From the NCBI GenBank assembly GCA_946811185.2, contig OX328105.1, positions 42,334,845 to 42,398,844 of the forward strand: DNA of 64,000 nucleotides, in the 5' to 3' direction. The position numbers were made by a program, and so were the translations under genes. Under the pieces are notes generated by a model that searched no databases, had not been told where the DNA came from, and was given only the letters and a program-made list of their open reading frames with translations. Shown in pieces: positions 33,838 to 45,208 of this stretch; the stretch's first letter is position 1; every line of letters begins with the position of its first letter. The DNA is from Hippopus hippopus. Its lineage: Eukaryota; Mollusca; Bivalvia; Cardiida; Cardiidae.

Positions 33838-34095
33838 TATTACCAAACGACAAATTTTTGACTCGTAAATTCCAAAGCACTTCCAATGTGGCTCAAACGT
33901 TGGAAATTGTCTTTGAAATGATAGAAAAATTTGTAAGAAAGGGAGAAAATGCTGGTTACCAGCATGTTCTCCTTTTCCCCCATTATTTTCAGTCGCCTTC
34001 TCCTCATGGGTCGATAAAACAAAATTTCTTCTTTTCCAACAAGGTTTTCAAAAAGCCTTCTCGCCTTGGGTCGTTAAAATTCGAAGTGGTTAAAC
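33838..34095. repeat. Foldback element, family C
   Basis: Hairpin AGAAAATGCTGGTTACCAGC / TGTTCTCC around 33945-33975, with flanks AACGACAAATTTTTGAC on the left and GTCGTTAAAATTCG on the right. It carries a small internal duplication. Confidence 0.6.
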
Positions 34096-35104
34096 CCATA
34101 ACTTCACAATTTTGGTAGAGTTTATCTAGATGGTGCTTCAAATACCGCAGTTTATAGCTCTTGTTACCCCAGGGTATGACTTGAAAGATCTCATTCTTAG
34201 TACTTTGTTAGCTGGGTGATACCACAGTTCGAATTCGAAACCTTTTTAACCCTTGGTTTCGGCACAAAATGTTGAAAAGGTGTCACAGTATGAGCCCTAA
34301 TCCGCTAGGTAGTAACAAGTGTCAAGTAATTACTTTTACAGCCAAATTGATGCAGTTGAACAAAATAAGATCTACATACAGAGTTGTCTTAAAGCCTCTA
34401 ATAATCAACTGTATGTTCTTTGATACGAGAAAGGCACTTCTACTGGATGCAAATAGGAAAACCTCTGTTTTCTCAGTATTCTGTTTTAGCATACTTGAAT
34501 GCATCCATGATACAACATGAATTATGTTTACTTTCAAGCATCACCTTATATTAGCTCCGGTAAAACGAAAAAAAAAATAACAAATGGAATTAGCAATGAA
34601 AGCTTTGAAACTTATAGAGTTTGGGGTTACTTAGGTTGCTTTTTGTACGTTGTAGGTCAAGATCTACGTTCCAAAACTGAGCAATAGAACTCGCCTTGAA
34701 AGATGAAAGGATTACGCTGTAGAATTTATACCAAAATAAATCAAAGCATTAAAACCACTTGTGTGGCATTTGTGTGGGATTTAAAACTTGGAAAAAAAAA
34801 TAGAGAAAGATTATCCAAAAAATCGCTTAAAAGATAACATCAAGACGAAATTAGCAATTGCAAAACAACCACCTAATCGCAAAATATTGCGCTCTTTTAT
34901 TGCATGTAACCGTATAGTTTCTTTACGCATGGAAAGAAAAAAGTATTCAGTTGTATTTATCAGTGAGTTTTGTAAGAAATTTAGATTTGAAGTAAAATTC
35001 TAAAAAGGCCCCTAGATAAGTTCCAAAAAAATCAATATATATTGTGAGAACACTTTTTTTCAAAATTTCGACTAACAGCTTTTGTCAAGACAGAAAATGT
35101 AATC
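34096..35104. other. Intergenic, nothing recognised
   Basis: No coding, RNA or repeat signal that I can support. Confidence 0.4.
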
Positions 35105-35353
35105 ATTGAGCCATTCTCTGGCAAAAGGGGGCGTAATGCATCTTTGTTATGCATTGTACCTAGCAAGACATCATACAATTTATGGATCCATGATCCATTT
35201 TGTTTAACAGCCGACTAAACCTGGTCTTTTGACATGACGAAAGTCAATAAATAGCAAGAAGTTTCGACCTAGGTCAGCCTGCACGGATTGCGCAGGCTGA
35301 CCTGGGTCGATACATTTTAGTAGATTTATTAAACCCTTTCTTCACAGAGTATG
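35105..35353. repeat. Foldback element, family D
   Basis: Starts TTGAGCCATTCTCTGGCAAA. The core is GTTTCGACCTAGGTCAGCCT against AGGCTGACCTGGGTCGATAC, and it ends CACAGAGTATGACTC. Confidence 0.75.
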
Positions 35354-35936
35354 ACTCGTTACATTTTTTTCTTGGTAAAGGCTGTTGTCCGATATATTGG
35401 GAAAAAAAAAACAGTGTTTGACTTTTTGTGATAAGTTGTATTTCAATACCTTACAGAATTACATCTCTTTATGATATATATCTGTCATGTGTTTTGTCTG
35501 ATATAAATACAATCAGTTTATTGCATCATAAACTAATGATATGTAAAGCACGCACTTTCAATGTATTGCATAACATATTGCTCCTGGTATACTGAAAACC
35601 ATGTGTTGTAATAGCTGGCGTCCCCAGCCCTCAGGCATTTAGGGAATAATAATACAGGTCCGCCAGTGTCAGAATGAAGATTCTGTAAAAACACAAAACT
35701 ACTCAATCACGAGATTTAACGCGTCTGAGCAACAACGCTTTTGAAAACCTCGTGAAGAAAATATTTTTCTCCTTTTCCCACAACATTTCCTAGCTAACCA
35801 GTATTTTCTCCTTTTCCAACGGTGATTTATATCCTATTAAAGCCAAATCCCTTCGTTTGAGCTACGACGAATTGTCGTCTACAAAATAATTTGAATTCGG
35901 TCAAGTCTAAAATTTGGTTGTCTGGTAAAGAGTTAT

Positions 35937-36182
35937 ATCTTTATCAAATGACATAATTTTAGACTGGTACAAATTGAAAGCAGTTGCAGACAATAAATCA
36001 AATGTGATTCATAAACTGAAATTTGTTTTTGAAAGGGCAGAAAACATTGGGGGTGGGAGGGAGGAGGAGAAAATGCTGGTAACCAACATTCTCTCCCTTC
36101 CCACTATGATTTCAAAATGATTTCAAAATCCTTTTTACCTCGGGGTTGTTGAAACTCTTGATTTGTTTAATGAAGGGTTAAA
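35937..36182. repeat. Foldback element, family C
   Basis: ATCTTTATCAAATGACATAA on the left and TTTAATGAAGGGTTAAAA on the right, with hairpin AGAAAATGCTGGTAACCAAC. It follows a partial copy at about 35740-35935. Confidence 0.65.
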
Positions 36183-36222
36183 AAGAAGCTTTCGCGACCT
36201 ATCACCTTCTAGTATAGATTGA

Positions 36223-36527
36223 TTGGCTGTATGGTGTTTAACGTCGTTTTTTACATTATTTCAATTACATCGCGGCGGACAGTGCACCTATCCATGCTTT
36301 CCTGCAGTTCCTTTTACCAGTACTCCGTACAATATTCTTTCCAAGCCACTGACTGCCTTACCACATAACTATCGTCGAAACAATGGTCAGAGTTGGGAAA
36401 GGAATGAATCCTGTCGCAATGACTCTCATCACCCCTCGAAAAGAAATAGGCCGAGCCGGGGATCGAACCAGCGACCCCCCCTGGTCTCAAGTCCTGTACG
36501 CTACCAACTGAGCTACCGGAGCTCAGC
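36223..36527 (-). repeat. tRNA-derived SINE, best copy of its family
   Basis: The minus strand begins GAGCTCCGGTAGCTCAGTTG, with A box TAGCTCAGTTGGTAG and B box GGTTCGATCCC at tRNA spacing. A body follows that is shared with copies at 22872, 41278, 49995 and 53508. The acceptor stem does not pair, so it is not a working tRNA. The 3' end is the AACACCATACAGCC side. Confidence 0.8.
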
Positions 36528-36779
36528 ACTGTCAAATAACTTAGAGCAAAATGTTGACACGGCGGAACAGATTGGACAAACAGAAGTGTTGTTTGTGCTT
36601 TTTTTATCTAGTCTTGGAGAGTAAGATGTTGCTTCTATACACTTGCTCTAAGACATTCCTTTTCTGATAAGAATACATGCATTTTTATTGAAAATATTTC
36701 TGGCATGCATGCAAGTATGAACTCTGACAATCTGAGAAAAATATTGTTTTATCCTTTTTCTGCCCCATGGAGTTAAAGC

Positions 36780-36850
36780 AGAAGTTACGGACGGCAAGAA
36801 GTTTAAGATAAGACGGCACAAAATGCACCGTCTGATCTCAGTTTTACGCC
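36780..36850. repeat. Family-A-like palindrome
   Basis: TAAGATAAGACGGCACAAAA pairs with GCACCGTCTGATCTCAGTTT. A diverged core without the family-A flanks. Confidence 0.5.
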
Positions 36851-37027
36851 GATGTCAACAGTATTTTAGAACAGATACGTCACTGCGACAGCTCGGTGCT
36901 TTCTTAGGTTTTACCGGAACTTGATCTGGGCTTTACAGCGCCTTGCCCAATTAAACTACCACTGTTCCTACTAACACTACGATTTATGCTATTACTCATA
37001 CTCACTAAAACTGTGTCTATTGATGCT

Positions 37028-37083
37028 ACTACTACTACTACTATTACTTCTACTACAGAGAGAGGGCTAGAGGGCTAGAGGGC

Positions 37084-37131
<48 letters not shown>

Positions 37132-37190
37132 CACAGAGAGAGACAGAGAGACAGAGACAGAGAGACAGAGAGATAGAGAGTGTATGTGAT
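37028..37190. repeat. Microsatellites (TAC)n and (GA)n
   Basis: A short run of TAC triplets is followed by a long GA run with GACA interruptions. Confidence 0.9.
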
Positions 37191-37311
37191 GACCAATAGC
37201 TCACTGGATGGTGCGGAAAAATACCTACATTAGAGAAAACCTGAATTAGAGGACATATAGACTAGAATGAAGATCAGACTGCACATACTTATAGTCTGAT
37301 CTTAACCCTTA

Positions 37312-37514
37312 TCCTGCTGAATAATTTTAATGGAACGTTCAAGCCAATAGAAACAACATGGATTTGGTCTCTTTCAAAGTTATTTTTTGGGAGAAAATAT
37401 CTTCTTATCGGACAGTGTAGATCCAAGATCAGACTGCACGTTTTGTGCAGTCTGATCTTGATCTATACTCTCCGCAAAAGGTCAGTGAGTCGCGCTTAGC
37501 AGCCAAAGGGTTAA
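37312..37514. repeat. Foldback element, family A
   Basis: TTAACCCTTATCCTGCTGAA at the left and TTAGCAGCCAAAGGGTTAA at the right. The core AAGATCAGACTGCACGTTTT pairs with GTGCAGTCTGATCTT. Another partial core lies just upstream at 37268-37305. Confidence 0.85.
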
Positions 37515-37653
37515 AAGTTTGGCCTTCACACAGCCTTGCAATCTTGTAAACGAGCCGCCATTTTTTTCTCTGTCTAAGGGGGAAGCAGGTCTTTACCTCT
37601 AAGCAAATATTGCCCAGATGCAAATATATACACATACTTTTTTTTGTGGTTAT

Positions 37654-37667
37654 GTTTCCATGGCAAC
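37654..37667. promoter_or_regulatory. X-box motif
   Basis: GTTTCCATGGCAAC matches the RFX X-box consensus. There is no gene next to it that I can recognise, so function is uncertain. Confidence 0.25.
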
Positions 37668-37907
37668 CAATTAGAAAAACAGGCGCATGGTACCTACCTC
37701 TCGAGATAAGACAGTGTGTGTTACATAGGTAAGATAGCGAACTTCACGTATTGTGTTCTGTTACTGATTACTCAACCCTTTACCAAACAATCCCGAGTTT
37801 TAACTTTCCCAAGAAAGAAGGCTTTTGAAAACATTGTAGGAAAATGAGAAAATACAAAAAAGTTGAATTTTCTTACGCCCAGTAGCGGTTTCCTTTCATG
37901 ATCTATA

Positions 37908-38169
37908 CATATGAGCAATGCTTTAGCAAAAGGGGGCTTAATGCATCTCCTTAATCCATCATACCAAGCTAACCATCACATACTTATGGATCCATAACAG
38001 CCACTTTTGTTAACAATCGACTAAATCATGAGGTAGACTTGTCCTTAGACATAGAGAAAATTGGCCAATAGCGAAAAGTATCGGCCCAGGTCAGCCTGCG
38101 CGGACTGCGCAGGCTGACCTGGGTTGATACTTTTCGCAGATGCATGAAGCCCCCTTTTCACTGAGCATG
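37908..38169. repeat. Foldback element, family D
   Basis: Core CGGCCCAGGTCAGCCTGCGC pairs perfectly with GCGCAGGCTGACCTGGGTTG. Both ends carry GAGCAATGCTTTAGC / ACTGAGCATGG type termini. It is followed after about 60 bases by another copy. Confidence 0.8.
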
Positions 38170-38228
38170 GTTCAGATCTATGGCAATGAACTGATAATCG
38201 GTGCTCTGAAGTAACGTCCGAATATACA

Positions 38229-38490
38229 TGAGCCATGCTTTGGGAAAAGAGGGTTTAATGCATCTCCGTGATGCATTATACCAAGCAAGTCATCACATAA
38301 TTAAAGGCCCATAAAATCCCCTTTTTCTTGCAGCCTATTGAATATTGAAGTAAAATGGTCCTTTGAGATACAGAAAATTGAGCAATAGCAATAAATGTCT
38401 GCTCAGATCAGCCTAAGCCGACTGCACAGGCTGACCTAGGTCGACACTTTTTGCAGATGCATTAAGTCAGCTTTTCCCAGGTCTTGACTC
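38229..38490. repeat. Foldback element, family D (second of a tandem pair)
   Basis: Starts GAGCCATGCTTTGGGAAAAG. The core TCAGATCAGCCTAAGCCGAC has a decayed partner ACAGGCTGACCTAGGTCGAC. Confidence 0.7.
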
Positions 38491-38569
38491 ATGTATTACA
38501 GGGAAAAAAAAGATCGGTCTGAAACCCAGGCTAGTGCGACGTTAACTTTGGTGAACTTTTGGTCCTATC

Positions 38570-38935
38570 CCATTTCTACTTGAAGGCCCACTAGCTGCCT
38601 AAAGGAAACATTTCGGTAGTCAAATTGCAGACTTAAATTCATACCATTCAAAAGTGTGGATATTATTATGAGTCCGATAAAAAGTTGGCAACTTATTTTT
38701 TTCTAGTTTTACAAAAGATTTTTCGGCCAGTGTCTAGAACTCTGAAAGATTCCAGTGTAACACAATATGGCTTGCAACACGCGAAAAGGGGCTTTCGGAC
38801 ATTTGCATAAAGTGTCGTCTCGGATCAGCCTGCGCAGTCCGCGCAGGCTTATCCGAAACGACACTTTCCGTTTTTATATAATTTTCTGTTTTGCGCAAGT
38901 CTACTGAAGAGCAAAATCTAATGTGGTCGTAAATG
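38570..38935. repeat. Partial family-G element followed by a half family-E element
   Basis: 38597-38740 matches family G (AAATTCATACCATTCAAAAG, GGATATTATTATGAG). 38767-38935 is a half copy of family E starting CTTGCAACACGCGAAAAGGG, with the hairpin GGATCAGCCTGCGCAGTCC. Confidence 0.6.
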
Positions 38936-39274
38936 CTAACATGCAGCTTATATACCACAGTCCGGGGAAAATGAATCGGATACATATTGTCGTTTTAAGA
39001 ACAAAATTTTTTAATGGACTAACAGGTTATAAAACGCGGAAAAAAAACCTAGCAGTTAATTCGGGCTTCAAATTGCAGACAAATTTACTCCATACCATTC
39101 AAGGATATGGATATATCTATGAATCTGATATTATAATTGGCTTACAACTCTGCTCAATGAGGGTGAGAGCTGCTATCATAAATGACGTCGAAAACATTGT
39201 TTAAAAAATAAAAAGGAAATTTTTCGATTGCTCTTTTTCCAACAAAACTAAAGAAAAAGCTGCCCACAGCAGGT

Positions 39275-39500
39275 GTTTAACACAATCTCGACTTTTAACG
39301 ACCCTGAGAAAGAAGCCTTTAGAAAACATTGTGGAAAAAGGAAAAATATGCTGGTAACCAGCATTTTCTCCTTTTCCCACAATGTTTTCTATCCTATCAA
39401 AGGCAGAATTAAGCATCTGAGCTACATTTATTTGTCGTCTGCAAATACTTCAATTTGGTGGAGTCAAAAATTTAAAGATTTAAAGTCATATATTAATCCT
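39275..39500. repeat. Foldback element, family C
   Basis: Near-perfect hairpin: AACATTGTGGAAAAAGGAAA pairs with TTTTCTCCTTTTCCCACAAT around ATGCTGGTAACCAGCAT. Confidence 0.8.
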
Positions 39501-39628
39501 TAGAGTCCAACAGCACTCTTTTTTTTTTTAGAAATACGACCTGAATAATTGCAATTCCAATGTTGGGGACATGATTGTGTAGATCAAAGATCAAACTGCA
39601 CGTTCTGTGCTGTCTGATCTTGATCTAC

Positions 39629-39882
39629 TTTTTAATGGAGTTTAAAGCCGTTTTTAACAGCTTAGGTCATATCACAACGATCATTGCACTCATGTGTTTC
39701 CTGGCTTTCTCACATTAGTACTGACATATTTTTCTTTCCAAGTCACTGACTACTTTTCTCACATGCATCAAAGATAAGAGGCGAAAAGTCGTCAAATAGA
39801 AAGTTAGCTTCAACCGGGTATCGAGCCCACAGCCACTAGGTCACGAGTCAGATACGCTAACCACTGAGCTACCCAGCCTGGT
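39629..39882 (-). repeat. tRNA-derived SINE inserted into a family-A hairpin
   Basis: The minus strand begins CAGGCTGGGTAGCTCAGTGG, with A box TAGCTCAGTGGTTAG and B box GGGCTCGATACCC. It is flanked by near-identical copies of TGATC(T/C)TGATCTAC (39615-39628 and 39883-39896), taken as a 14-base target-site duplication made within the right arm of a family-A palindrome. Confidence 0.8.
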
Positions 39883-39931
39883 TGATCCTGATCTACATTG
39901 GCCACAAAGCCAACTAAATTCGTGAAAGGTG

Positions 39932-40162
39932 CTTTAACCCATTACCACACAATCCTTACTTTTGACGACCCTGAGAAAGAAGCCTTTAGAAAACATTGTG
40001 GGAAAAGGAGAAAATGCTGGTGACCAGCATTTTCTCCTTTTCCCACAATGTTTTCTTCTCTTCACAAAACAAATTTCAAATTTTCAGTCACTTTTATTTT
40101 GTCGTCTGCAAATGCTTTCAATTTGGACAAGTCTAAAATATTGTCGTTTGGTAAAGAGTTAA
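39932..40162. repeat. Foldback element, family C, best preserved copy
   Basis: Ends TTAACCCATTACCACACAAT and TTTGGTAAAGAGTTAA. The central hairpin is perfect over some 30 bases per arm (AAAACATTGTGGGAAAAGG and its complement around GCTGGTGACCAGC). Confidence 0.88.
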
Positions 40163-40371
40163 GCGTTGTTGTGAATGAAGACTGTCAACAAATCCAGTGG
40201 TTTCATTTTCTACGGAATATTTGATGATGCTGTTTCATTTCTGGCATAACCAAGGATGAATCATTTCGACTAGTATGTAAGGTTTCAGGGTAAAGCTATT
40301 CAAACTAATTGCTTTAGATCCTACGTACATTCCAAGTTCCATCTTTCTAACTCATCTTATCTCTCTCTTTC

Positions 40372-40582
40372 AACCCTTTGGCTGCTAAGCGCGACTCACT
40401 GACATTTTGCGGACAGTGTAGAATCAAGATCAGACTGCACAGAACGTGCAGTCTGATCATGGATCTACATTGTCCGATAAAGAGATATTTTCTCAAAAAA
40501 AAGTAAGCTTGAAATAGCATTATTGGTGTTTTACTATCGGCTTGAAAGTTTCATTTAACTTATTTAGTAAGATAAGGGTTAA
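40372..40582. repeat. Foldback element, family A
   Basis: AACCCTTTGGCTGCTAAGCG at one end and TAGTAAGATAAGGGTTAA at the other. The core AAGATCAGACTGCACAGAAC pairs with the following GTGCAGTCTGATCAT. Confidence 0.85.
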
Positions 40583-41557
40583 CTAAGCCTTTATACTGTA
40601 GAGAACTCACAGTCGGCATAAGAAATACCGGTGCTTAGAGTAAACAGTTGGTCCATATCCACCAACCATTCTTAAGATCATTTTTAATCTCATCCTCAAG
40701 ATTTTCTAAATTTGAAAGTATCCGTGTATGGTTTGTCATATTCCGACCTAAGATTCGCGAGATTTTGTTATGTGATTAAAAAGAATCTGATATTCGTTGG
40801 CTTTTGAGATAAAATGTTATTAAACTTGTCAACAAAAATGTTATTAAGCTCGCAAATGTTTCGCCTAATTATATCTACATGTTTGTAGACTCGGTTTATA
40901 AAAGTTTTTGTCTCAAATATCAACTTATATCAGCTCTTATATATTATAATGGTTGGTTTGATTATTCTGAGAAAACTCATACTAAACAAAGTGATACTTT
41001 CAATTTGGTATGGAATTGATGTAAAACTGCTGAAAATATTTTGTCTGATAGGTGTTTACGCCATACCGACCGTATCTCGGTCATCTAGTGATGGCATTTT
41101 TATTCAAATGGTGCTATTTCAGTCTTTAGCTTGTGCGATAAGAAATAGTAAAATGAAATGAATACGGTCTTTGAAACACTGTGGAAAAAAGAGAACCCAG
41201 CATTTTCTCCTTTCCTCACGATGTTTTCAACCCTCCGACCAACCGTTGGGATCTGCTGGTTGATACAGACGATCGTATGGTATTTTACGCCACTCACAAC
41301 ATCATTTCAATCATATCACGGCGACGGCTCATTTACTCACGTTTGTCATGAGTTTCACCAGTACTAGACAAGGCTCTGAAGTGTCTTGCCCACGAACACT
41401 TCCATGAAAAACTGTTGTTGAATACTAATGCAGTACAGTGGTAAATTTTGAAAACTAAAGAAAGTATAGTAGAGTGTAGACCTAGACCAATACCTGCTTT
41501 CATCAAGCGTTAGTTTCATTTTTGTACAATTCTCAAGAACTTTCATGAAATTTAAAT
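40583..41557. other. Intergenic with repeat fragments
   Basis: A half family-F element (40640-40720), a partial family-C hairpin (about 41160-41240) and a truncated SINE (about 41275-41405). No gene. Confidence 0.5.
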
Positions 41558-41938
41558 TAAAGGCCCAGTAAAGGCCAAAATATCAAAGCAGGTATCATAA
41601 TACATTTAAAGTTAAATCATACCTTTGATAAGTATGAAAAATATTATGGAGATGACAGTCTGTTATTATGTGGTCGGGCCATATGTTAGTCGCTGGCAGA
41701 AAAAAAGGATTTTAAAATCAGGCAAAAATTAAACAAAAGACACAGCTACCTGGCAGGTTTTAACCTAGTTTTGAAATGAATTTCTCTGTCAGCAACTAGC
41801 ACTTGGACCGACCGTACATTGACAGATTGTCATCGTCACAATAATTCCCATACTTTTAAATGGTATGAATTAAATTCAAATGCATTTAAACACCGACTTT
41901 GTTTACTTTTGGGCTTTATTGTCACTTTAAGGCAATTT
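41558..41938. repeat. Terminal-inverted-repeat element, family G
   Basis: Left TTAAAGGCCCAGTAAAGGCC, right GGGCTTTATTGTCACTTTAA, with long subterminal inverted homology (CATACCTTTGATAAGTATGA against CATACTTTTAAATGGTATGA). Confidence 0.65.
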
Positions 41939-41989
41939 CTGAATCCCTCACCATTTTGCAGAATGAGGCTAAGAATGCAAGGTTTTGTT

Positions 41990-42168
41990 TGTATTGGGGT
42001 TTAGCGTCTTTTTAACAGCTTAGGTCATATCACAGCGGTCAGTGCACCCTCGCACGTGTATCCTGGCTTTCTCACACCAGTACTGACACAACTTTCTTTC
42101 CAAGCCACTGACTACTTTTCTCACATGCATCAGAGGCAAGAGGCGAAAACTCGCCGAAAAGAAAGTGG
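41990..42168 (-). repeat. tRNA-derived SINE, head missing
   Basis: Shares the body of the copies at 39629 and 62928 (CTGGCTTTCTCACACCAGTA, AAGCCACTGACTACTTTTCT) but stops before the tRNA head. Confidence 0.65.
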
Positions 42169-42235
42169 TACCAAGAAGGGAAGCTACCTTCTAGTATTGT
42201 ATTACGGACTTCAGTACAACCGAGTCTTTGTGACT

Positions 42236-42440
42236 AACTCTTAGACTGCTAAGCGCGACTAATGGTCCTTTTGCGGACAATGTAGATCAAGATCAGACTG
42301 CACAGAACGTGCAGTCTGATCTTGAATCTACACTGTCCGATGAAGAGATGTCTTTTCCCCGAAAATTAACTTCGAAATAGCAGAATTCGGGCTTTTACTG
42401 TCGGCTTCAAAGTTTCATTCCACTTACTTAGCGGGATGTG
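42236..42440. repeat. Foldback element, family A
   Basis: TTAGACTGCTAAGCGCGACT on the left and TACTTAGCGGGATG on the right. The core AAGATCAGACTGCACAGAAC has its partner GTGCAGTCTGATCTTG. Confidence 0.82.
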
Positions 42441-42961
42441 TGTCAACCTCAACCTCATTTTGTGAAAATTGCTTTTCTGGCGAAATAATACCTACACCTT
42501 CATCAAGGTACATACAGTTGTTTATTTTTAGACAGACCAGATTCACACAGTTGTACCGATGCCAAATATTTATATCGGTATACGTACGAGAAAGTTGTGT
42601 GGAGCTGATCCTTGAAACGGCATGAGAAAATTTGCATACTAGATAGTTCAGACAAGTCACATCTCATCGCATGCATTGAGCTGTGTGTAAAAAGAAGGGT
42701 TTTCCTCAATGCATGGTTTAGGAAACATTGTTCCTGAAATTGTGTCTGTAGTGATACCTTCTATTATATCTTCCCTAATTGTCTTTCCGTAGGAGGCGAT
42801 GTTAGGTGTTTTGAGGCTATTCTAGAGCAAGATCAGGTTGCACAAAACGTGCAGCTTGATCTTTGCTATGCCTTGTGAAATACTAGTTTTTTGTACACTG
42901 TCTGCATAAGCATTTAGAAGTTTTGACCAGCTTTAAGTCTTTTGCAACCAAATGAATGAAT
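42441..42961. other. Intergenic with a family-A core
   Basis: A diverged palindrome at 42828-42872 (CAAGATCAGGTTGCAC against GTGCAGCTTGATCTT). No gene. Confidence 0.45.
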
Positions 42962-43215
42962 AAGTCATGTTCTGTGAAAAGGAGGTGTAATGCATCTGCA
43001 AAAAGTATCGACCAAGATCAGTCTGCGCACTCCGCGCAGGCTGATCTGAGTCGAAACTCTTTGCTATTGTTGAATTTTCTGCATGTCAAAGGAACATTCT
43101 ACCTCGAGATTCAGTCGGTTGTCAGCTAAAATGGATGATATGAAACCATAATTATTTGATGATTTGCTTGTATAATGTATCACGGAGATCCATTAAATCC
43201 CCCTCTTGCCAGAAC
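42962..43215. repeat. Foldback element, family D
   Basis: Core GACCAAGATCAGTCTGCGCA pairs with GCGCAGGCTGATCTGAGTCG. The end is TTGCCAGAACGCC. Confidence 0.7.
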
Positions 43216-43224
43216 GCCATTCAA

Positions 43225-43410
43225 ATTTAACTTCTTCATCAGCTACAAATACATTTCAGCTGCAAGATGAAGAGACACTTCGGTCATAATCCAGAATGGG
43301 AGAGTGGACAGTGTAGATCAAAGAGCAGACTACACGTTACGTGCAGTCTGATGTTGATCTACATTGTACATAAAAGCTTCTGGTGTCATCTATTGTAAGG
43401 AAAGAGTAAA
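43225..43410. repeat. Foldback element with family-A core in different flanks
   Basis: AGACTACACGTTACGTGCAGTCTG is the palindrome. The flanks (AAGATGAAGAGACACTTCGG, AAAGCTTCTGGTGTCATC) match those of 43748-43950 and 55690-55890, not those of the standard family A. Confidence 0.6.
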
Positions 43411-43747
43411 AGATACATCCTTACAGCCAGACGGGGAAAAAAAAGCTGATAAAATTTTATAGACTGTAGAATGGTTCAGAATTTAGTCAGCTTGTAAACA
43501 TAGATAAATTACCGAAATGTATGGTGTAAGGGATAAAAACATATATCGGAAATATTCGATTTAAAACCGGAAACGTCACAACAGTGATTTGTTTGGTGGC
43601 CTCCAGAAAATGAAATGCATTTTTTATCTATGCAACCTTTCAACCGTCAGGGGCAGCATTTGGCTTGAAGATTCAAGCTGACTATACCTTGATAAAATAA
43701 AGATGAAATGGGTTAAAACTGGCTGAAAATTAGTACAGATGTATCTT

Positions 43748-43950
43748 TAACTCCTTCACTACTGTTGCATTTTCTCAAAGGCTTCAAAGACAGTTCCACT
43801 ACAAGATCAAGAGACAGTTCGTCCATAATCAAGAATAAAGCAGTGGACAGTGTAGATCAGAGATAAGACTGCACGTTCTGTGCAGTCTGATCTTCATCTT
43901 TACTGTCCACAAAAACTTCTGGTTTCGTCTATGGTATGAAAAGAGTTAAC
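43748..43950. repeat. Foldback element with family-A core in different flanks
   Basis: Ends TTTAACTCCTTCACTACTG and ATGAAAAGAGTTAAC. The core is AAGACTGCACGTTCTGTGCA with its partner. It has the same arrangement as 55690-55890. Confidence 0.7.
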
Positions 43951-44138
43951 GGTTATGGCAAGGATATTGTAGTCACGCCGCGGCCCAGAGTAAGAAAATA
44001 CAGCTGACTGTATACCTTACAGCTTCCTGGAACGAGGCAATATTCTCAGGTAAGTTAAAACAGATAGAATAATTATAGATCAGAACTACACGAGTATATA
44101 TGCATCATGTGGTTAATTTAGTCAGTGCCCCTTCATAA

Positions 44139-44229
44139 CCTCTCTCTCTCTATTCCTGTCCCTCTCTCTCTCTCTCTCTCTCATTCTCTCTCTCTTCCTG
44201 TCCCTCTCTCTTCCAGTCCCTCCCCGTCG

Positions 44230-44265
<36 letters not shown>

Positions 44266-44376
44266 TGTCCCTCCCCGTCGCTCTCTCTCTTCCTGTCCCT
44301 CCCCGTCGCTCTCTCTCTCTCTCATTTTTCATGTCCCTTTCTTTTCATGTCCCCCCCCCTCTCTCTCGGTTTATCT
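44139..44376. repeat. CT-rich microsatellite / short minisatellite
   Basis: CT runs interleaved with three to four copies of a unit containing CTTCCTGTCCCTCCCCGTCG. Confidence 0.9.
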
Positions 44377-44977
44377 AGGATATGGTTACCTGCGTTTTCT
44401 CCTTTTCTCACACTATTGTCATTTCCCCCAACGGATCGCAAAACAACGGGATTGTTTGGTAAAGGATTAAACCAGATTAAGTTGCTGCGTTTGAGGTGAA
44501 AGCTGATCTTGGATCTACACTGTTTATCAAAGTATACCTTTGTAGTCATGCCAAGGTGAAATCACCTATTTCCCCTACCATAGTTTCCCAGTTAATGACG
44601 CCCCTAACAAACTTGACCTCCCTGACACGAACTTTCACCTCTCCTGGAACGCATCCAAATGTTCACATCTCTACTGCGTAAACTGTTCGCTGTTTTTGCA
44701 CGGTGAAGTACAAACATATGGTATTATTCCCATTATACAAAACTCGCCCGATCTTTGAAAATTGATTGCTGCATTAAGTGTTTTAAAAAGTGCATAGTGC
44801 AAACTGATATTTGCCCTTTCAATGCTGTAGGTGGAAACATGGGCAAGGGCAAGATTTTGGATCAACGCCGTAGCCAATCAAAAGTGGTGTTACTTTCAAT
44901 AATAGAAAATTCCGGAGAACAAGATTAAGAACGTTCTTAAGAATGGTTAGTGAGTACGGGCCGTGGGTTTTTTTTAA
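44377..44977. other. Intergenic with repeat fragments
   Basis: A partial family-C end (44395-44470, GGATTGTTTGGTAAAGGATTAA) and a half family-F element (about 44868-44962). No gene. Confidence 0.45.
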
Positions 44978-45208
44978 CTCTAAACTCTTTACTAAACGAC
45001 AAAATTTTGGTCTTGACCAAATTAAAAGTATGTGCAGACGAATAAATCAGCGTAGCTCAGTGATGATTTATGTCTTTGATAAGGTAGAAAACATTGTGGG
45101 AAAAGGAGAAAATAATGGTAACCAGCATTTTCTCCTTTTCCCACTATGTTTTCGACGGCTTCTTTTTCAGGGTCGGTAAAACTTGGCATTTTTTGGTAAA
45201 CGGTTAAT
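44978..45208. repeat. Foldback element, family C
   Basis: Perfect central stem: AAAACATTGTGGGAAAAGG and partner around AATGGTAACCAGCAT. It ends TTTTGGTAAACGGTTAA. Confidence 0.83.

Noticed and set aside
36314..36535. Possible tRNA gene on the minus strand
   Set aside because: A and B boxes are present, but the acceptor stem does not pair and a SINE body follows; multiple copies share the body.
38045..38236. Conserved peptide with GQPAQSAQADL seen at several places (also 29666-29878)
   Set aside because: It is the translation of the family-D hairpin core, not a protein family.
44122..44499. Open frames rich in Ser/Leu or Arg/Glu
   Set aside because: They are translations of a CT/GA microsatellite.
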